64,000 nucleotides of DNA from Triplophysa rosa. Lineage: Eukaryota; Chordata; Actinopteri; Cypriniformes; Nemacheilidae. Shown here in pieces: positions 62,972 through 64,000 of the stretch (its first letter is position 1; each line of letters opens with the position of its first letter). The position numbers and the translations under genes are program-made. The stretch spans positions 22,992,302 through 23,056,301 of the forward strand of contig NC_079899.1 of the NCBI RefSeq assembly GCF_024868665.1, written 5' to 3'. A model generated the notes under the pieces. The model had not been told where the DNA came from and did no database searches. It saw nothing but the letters and a program-made list of their open reading frames with translations.

Positions 62972-64000
62972 CTGCAGAAAAAAAGAACAGAATGAAGCAG
63001 ACTTGATTTACATCCGTGTGGAACATAAAATCAGACAATACCCCAATAACACTTTGTGTTATGAAAACATCACCATCTGTGGCTTCATGTAACTGTTTCA
63101 AGAAATGATCCTCACCATTTGCAAGAGTATAAATCACAGACGCATTAAACGTATCTCCGGCTCCCAGTGTGTCAACAAGCTTCTCTGGAGGGAATGCATC
63201 TGAATGGATGACTGTGCCGTCAGGACCCATGGCATCGGCACCCTTTTCTGCCCAGGCACAAATGAGGGTAGCCCTGGACACAAATACATAATATACTAGA
63301 TAGAATACATCTTCGAATATTAGTGACCTCTGGTGGTCTTTTTAAGCGACACACATGTAAATACTGGTGAAGTTAGTCTATGTGAATATTTTTGGGGTAA
63401 AAAGATGTTTTTGTTCTCATGCTTGAATTTTACTCGCCCCTTTCTTAGACGACTGCTGAAGCCTTTCAGTGCAGCGGCGGCCGAATCAAACCTGAAGTGT
63501 CTGGCCACGTCCTTACTAACAAACACCTGTGTGAAAGCAAACGCAGGGAAAAACAGGTTGTGTATCGTTTTAATAGTGACGCGTGCCTTGGCCAATACCA
63601 TTATTAATAGGTCAAATTGTAGTCAAATCATACCACATCACCATGAGGGAACAGCTGGTAAAGAGGTTCTCTCGTCTTCTCTATTTCTACAGAGATGGTG
63701 ATTTGGTTCTTCTCTTCCTGTTTGCTGTTGTACTCTCTCACACCCTCAATCATTTTCACTTGTTCTTCAGCATTACGGCCCTAACAACGCAACGACAAAA
63801 TGATCACATCTATTAGATTAGATAGCCATTAGAAATTAAATATAAAATACACTTTTTTGGACACAGATCAGAAGAAAATCAGTTGTATTACGGTGTTCTG
63901 GACTGGTGTAAATTTCTACATTCTGCAAAGAGAAAGCACCCCTACCTCCCAGTGGATCCACTTGTACTGGCTCAGGTCCACCTTTGAGAAGTCTTGTACA
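62883..64000 (-). CDS. khk: Ketohexokinase (fructokinase), 3' five exons, 5' part beyond window
   Basis: Cytosolic PfkB/ribokinase-family enzyme that phosphorylates fructose to fructose-1-phosphate with ATP, the entry step of fructose breakdown. Exons, in minus-strand order: 64000-63946 (partial), 63780-63634, 63526-63438, 63273-63116, 62971-62883. Phases agree and give about 178 residues of the roughly 300 expected. Visible family segments: [58 protein letters not shown], and the catalytic anion-hole/base motif [12 protein letters not shown] with the GAGD aspartate. The C-terminus is [11 protein letters not shown], one residue longer than human KHK. The introns are tiny (107-165 bp). The alternative exons distinguishing KHK-A and KHK-C would lie upstream, outside the window. 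One intron appears to be GC-AG. Confidence 0.95.
63116..63273 (-). CDS. khk: khk catalytic exon with GAGD motif
   Basis: Acceptor gtgtccag|ggct, donor aatg|gtgagg. Encodes [19 protein letters not shown] and [19 protein letters not shown]. The GAGD aspartate is the catalytic base of the PfkB family and the loop forms the anion hole for the transferred phosphate. Confidence 0.95.
63438..63526 (-). CDS. khk: khk exon [10 protein letters not shown] to LRK
   Basis: Acceptor tttcacacag|gtg, 29 codons plus two bases. Encodes [20 protein letters not shown] and a basic end SSRLRK. The exon must end at 63438, before gcgagt, to stay in frame with the next exon, so the donor is GC rather than GT. Confidence 0.87.
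63634..63780 (-). CDS. khk: khk exon [10 protein letters not shown] to PHGDV
   Basis: Exactly 49 codons, phase 0 at both ends, between gttgttag and gtatga. Contains [25 protein letters not shown] and HGDV, in the order seen in mammalian KHK. Confidence 0.92.
63946..64000 (-). CDS. khk: khk exon ending in KWIHWE (partial at window edge)
   Basis: Eighteen codons are visible, [18 protein letters not shown], ending at gag|gtaggg in phase 0. The exon continues past the window end. The match is to the human KHK segment around KVDLTQFKWIHIEG. Confidence 0.88.

Noticed and set aside
62766..63092. 108-codon plus-strand frame
   Set aside because: Antisense to the last khk exon and its intron, whose minus-strand protein is clearly conserved.
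63431..63437. GT donor at cga|gtaaaa for the khk exon
   Set aside because: Its phase does not fit the next exon and would frameshift the catalytic region; the GC donor fits both frame and family alignment.
1..64000. Bacterial-type features (operons, CRISPR arrays, riboswitches, attachment sites)
   Set aside because: The window is vertebrate nuclear DNA; spliced genes and interspersed repeats explain what is seen, and no regularly spaced direct-repeat array with unique spacers occurs.

Overview
The window is vertebrate nuclear DNA, most likely from a teleost and probably a cypriniform (carp/minnow/loach group). The basis is split genes with GT-AG introns, a low-GC background full of microsatellites, and many short non-autonomous DNA transposons and tRNA-derived SINE pieces of kinds common in that group. 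The exact species cannot be read from the sequence.

Layout: positions 1 to about 38,700 hold no gene I can support. This stretch is a patchwork of MITEs, hAT-type insertions with 8-bp target duplications, fold-back repeats, SINE remnants and simple repeats. A CpG-rich block at about 38,700-39,303 marks the promoter and first exon of a complete eight-exon gene on the + strand (coding 39,146-59,422). It encodes an EMILIN1-type extracellular-matrix glycoprotein of 1,072 residues: signal peptide, EMI domain, long coiled-coil region, 16 uninterrupted Gly-X-Y triplets and a C-terminal gC1q domain. Intron 1 is 12.3 kb and repeat-rich. Introns 4 and 6 also carry transposons. Converging on it from the right edge is the 3' half of a ketohexokinase (fructokinase) gene on the - strand (62,883 to beyond 64,000), with five exons visible.

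The two genes are neighbours in mammals as well, which supports the emilin1 and khk assignments, but here they point at each other. They have no obvious functional link: one product is a secreted elastic-fibre/integrin-ligand protein, the other a cytosolic fructose kinase.

The most notable items are: a GRGDN integrin-type motif created across the exon 3/exon 4 junction of emilin1; conservation of the gC1q loop glutamate used for integrin binding in human EMILIN1; a transposon starting 15 bp inside intron 4; a required GC-AG intron in khk; a hAT element inserted into the terminal repeat of a sister copy, with both 8-bp target duplications readable; a perfect 25-bp hairpin; and a GC-rich palindrome near 31 kb. 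I found no novel multi-gene system.
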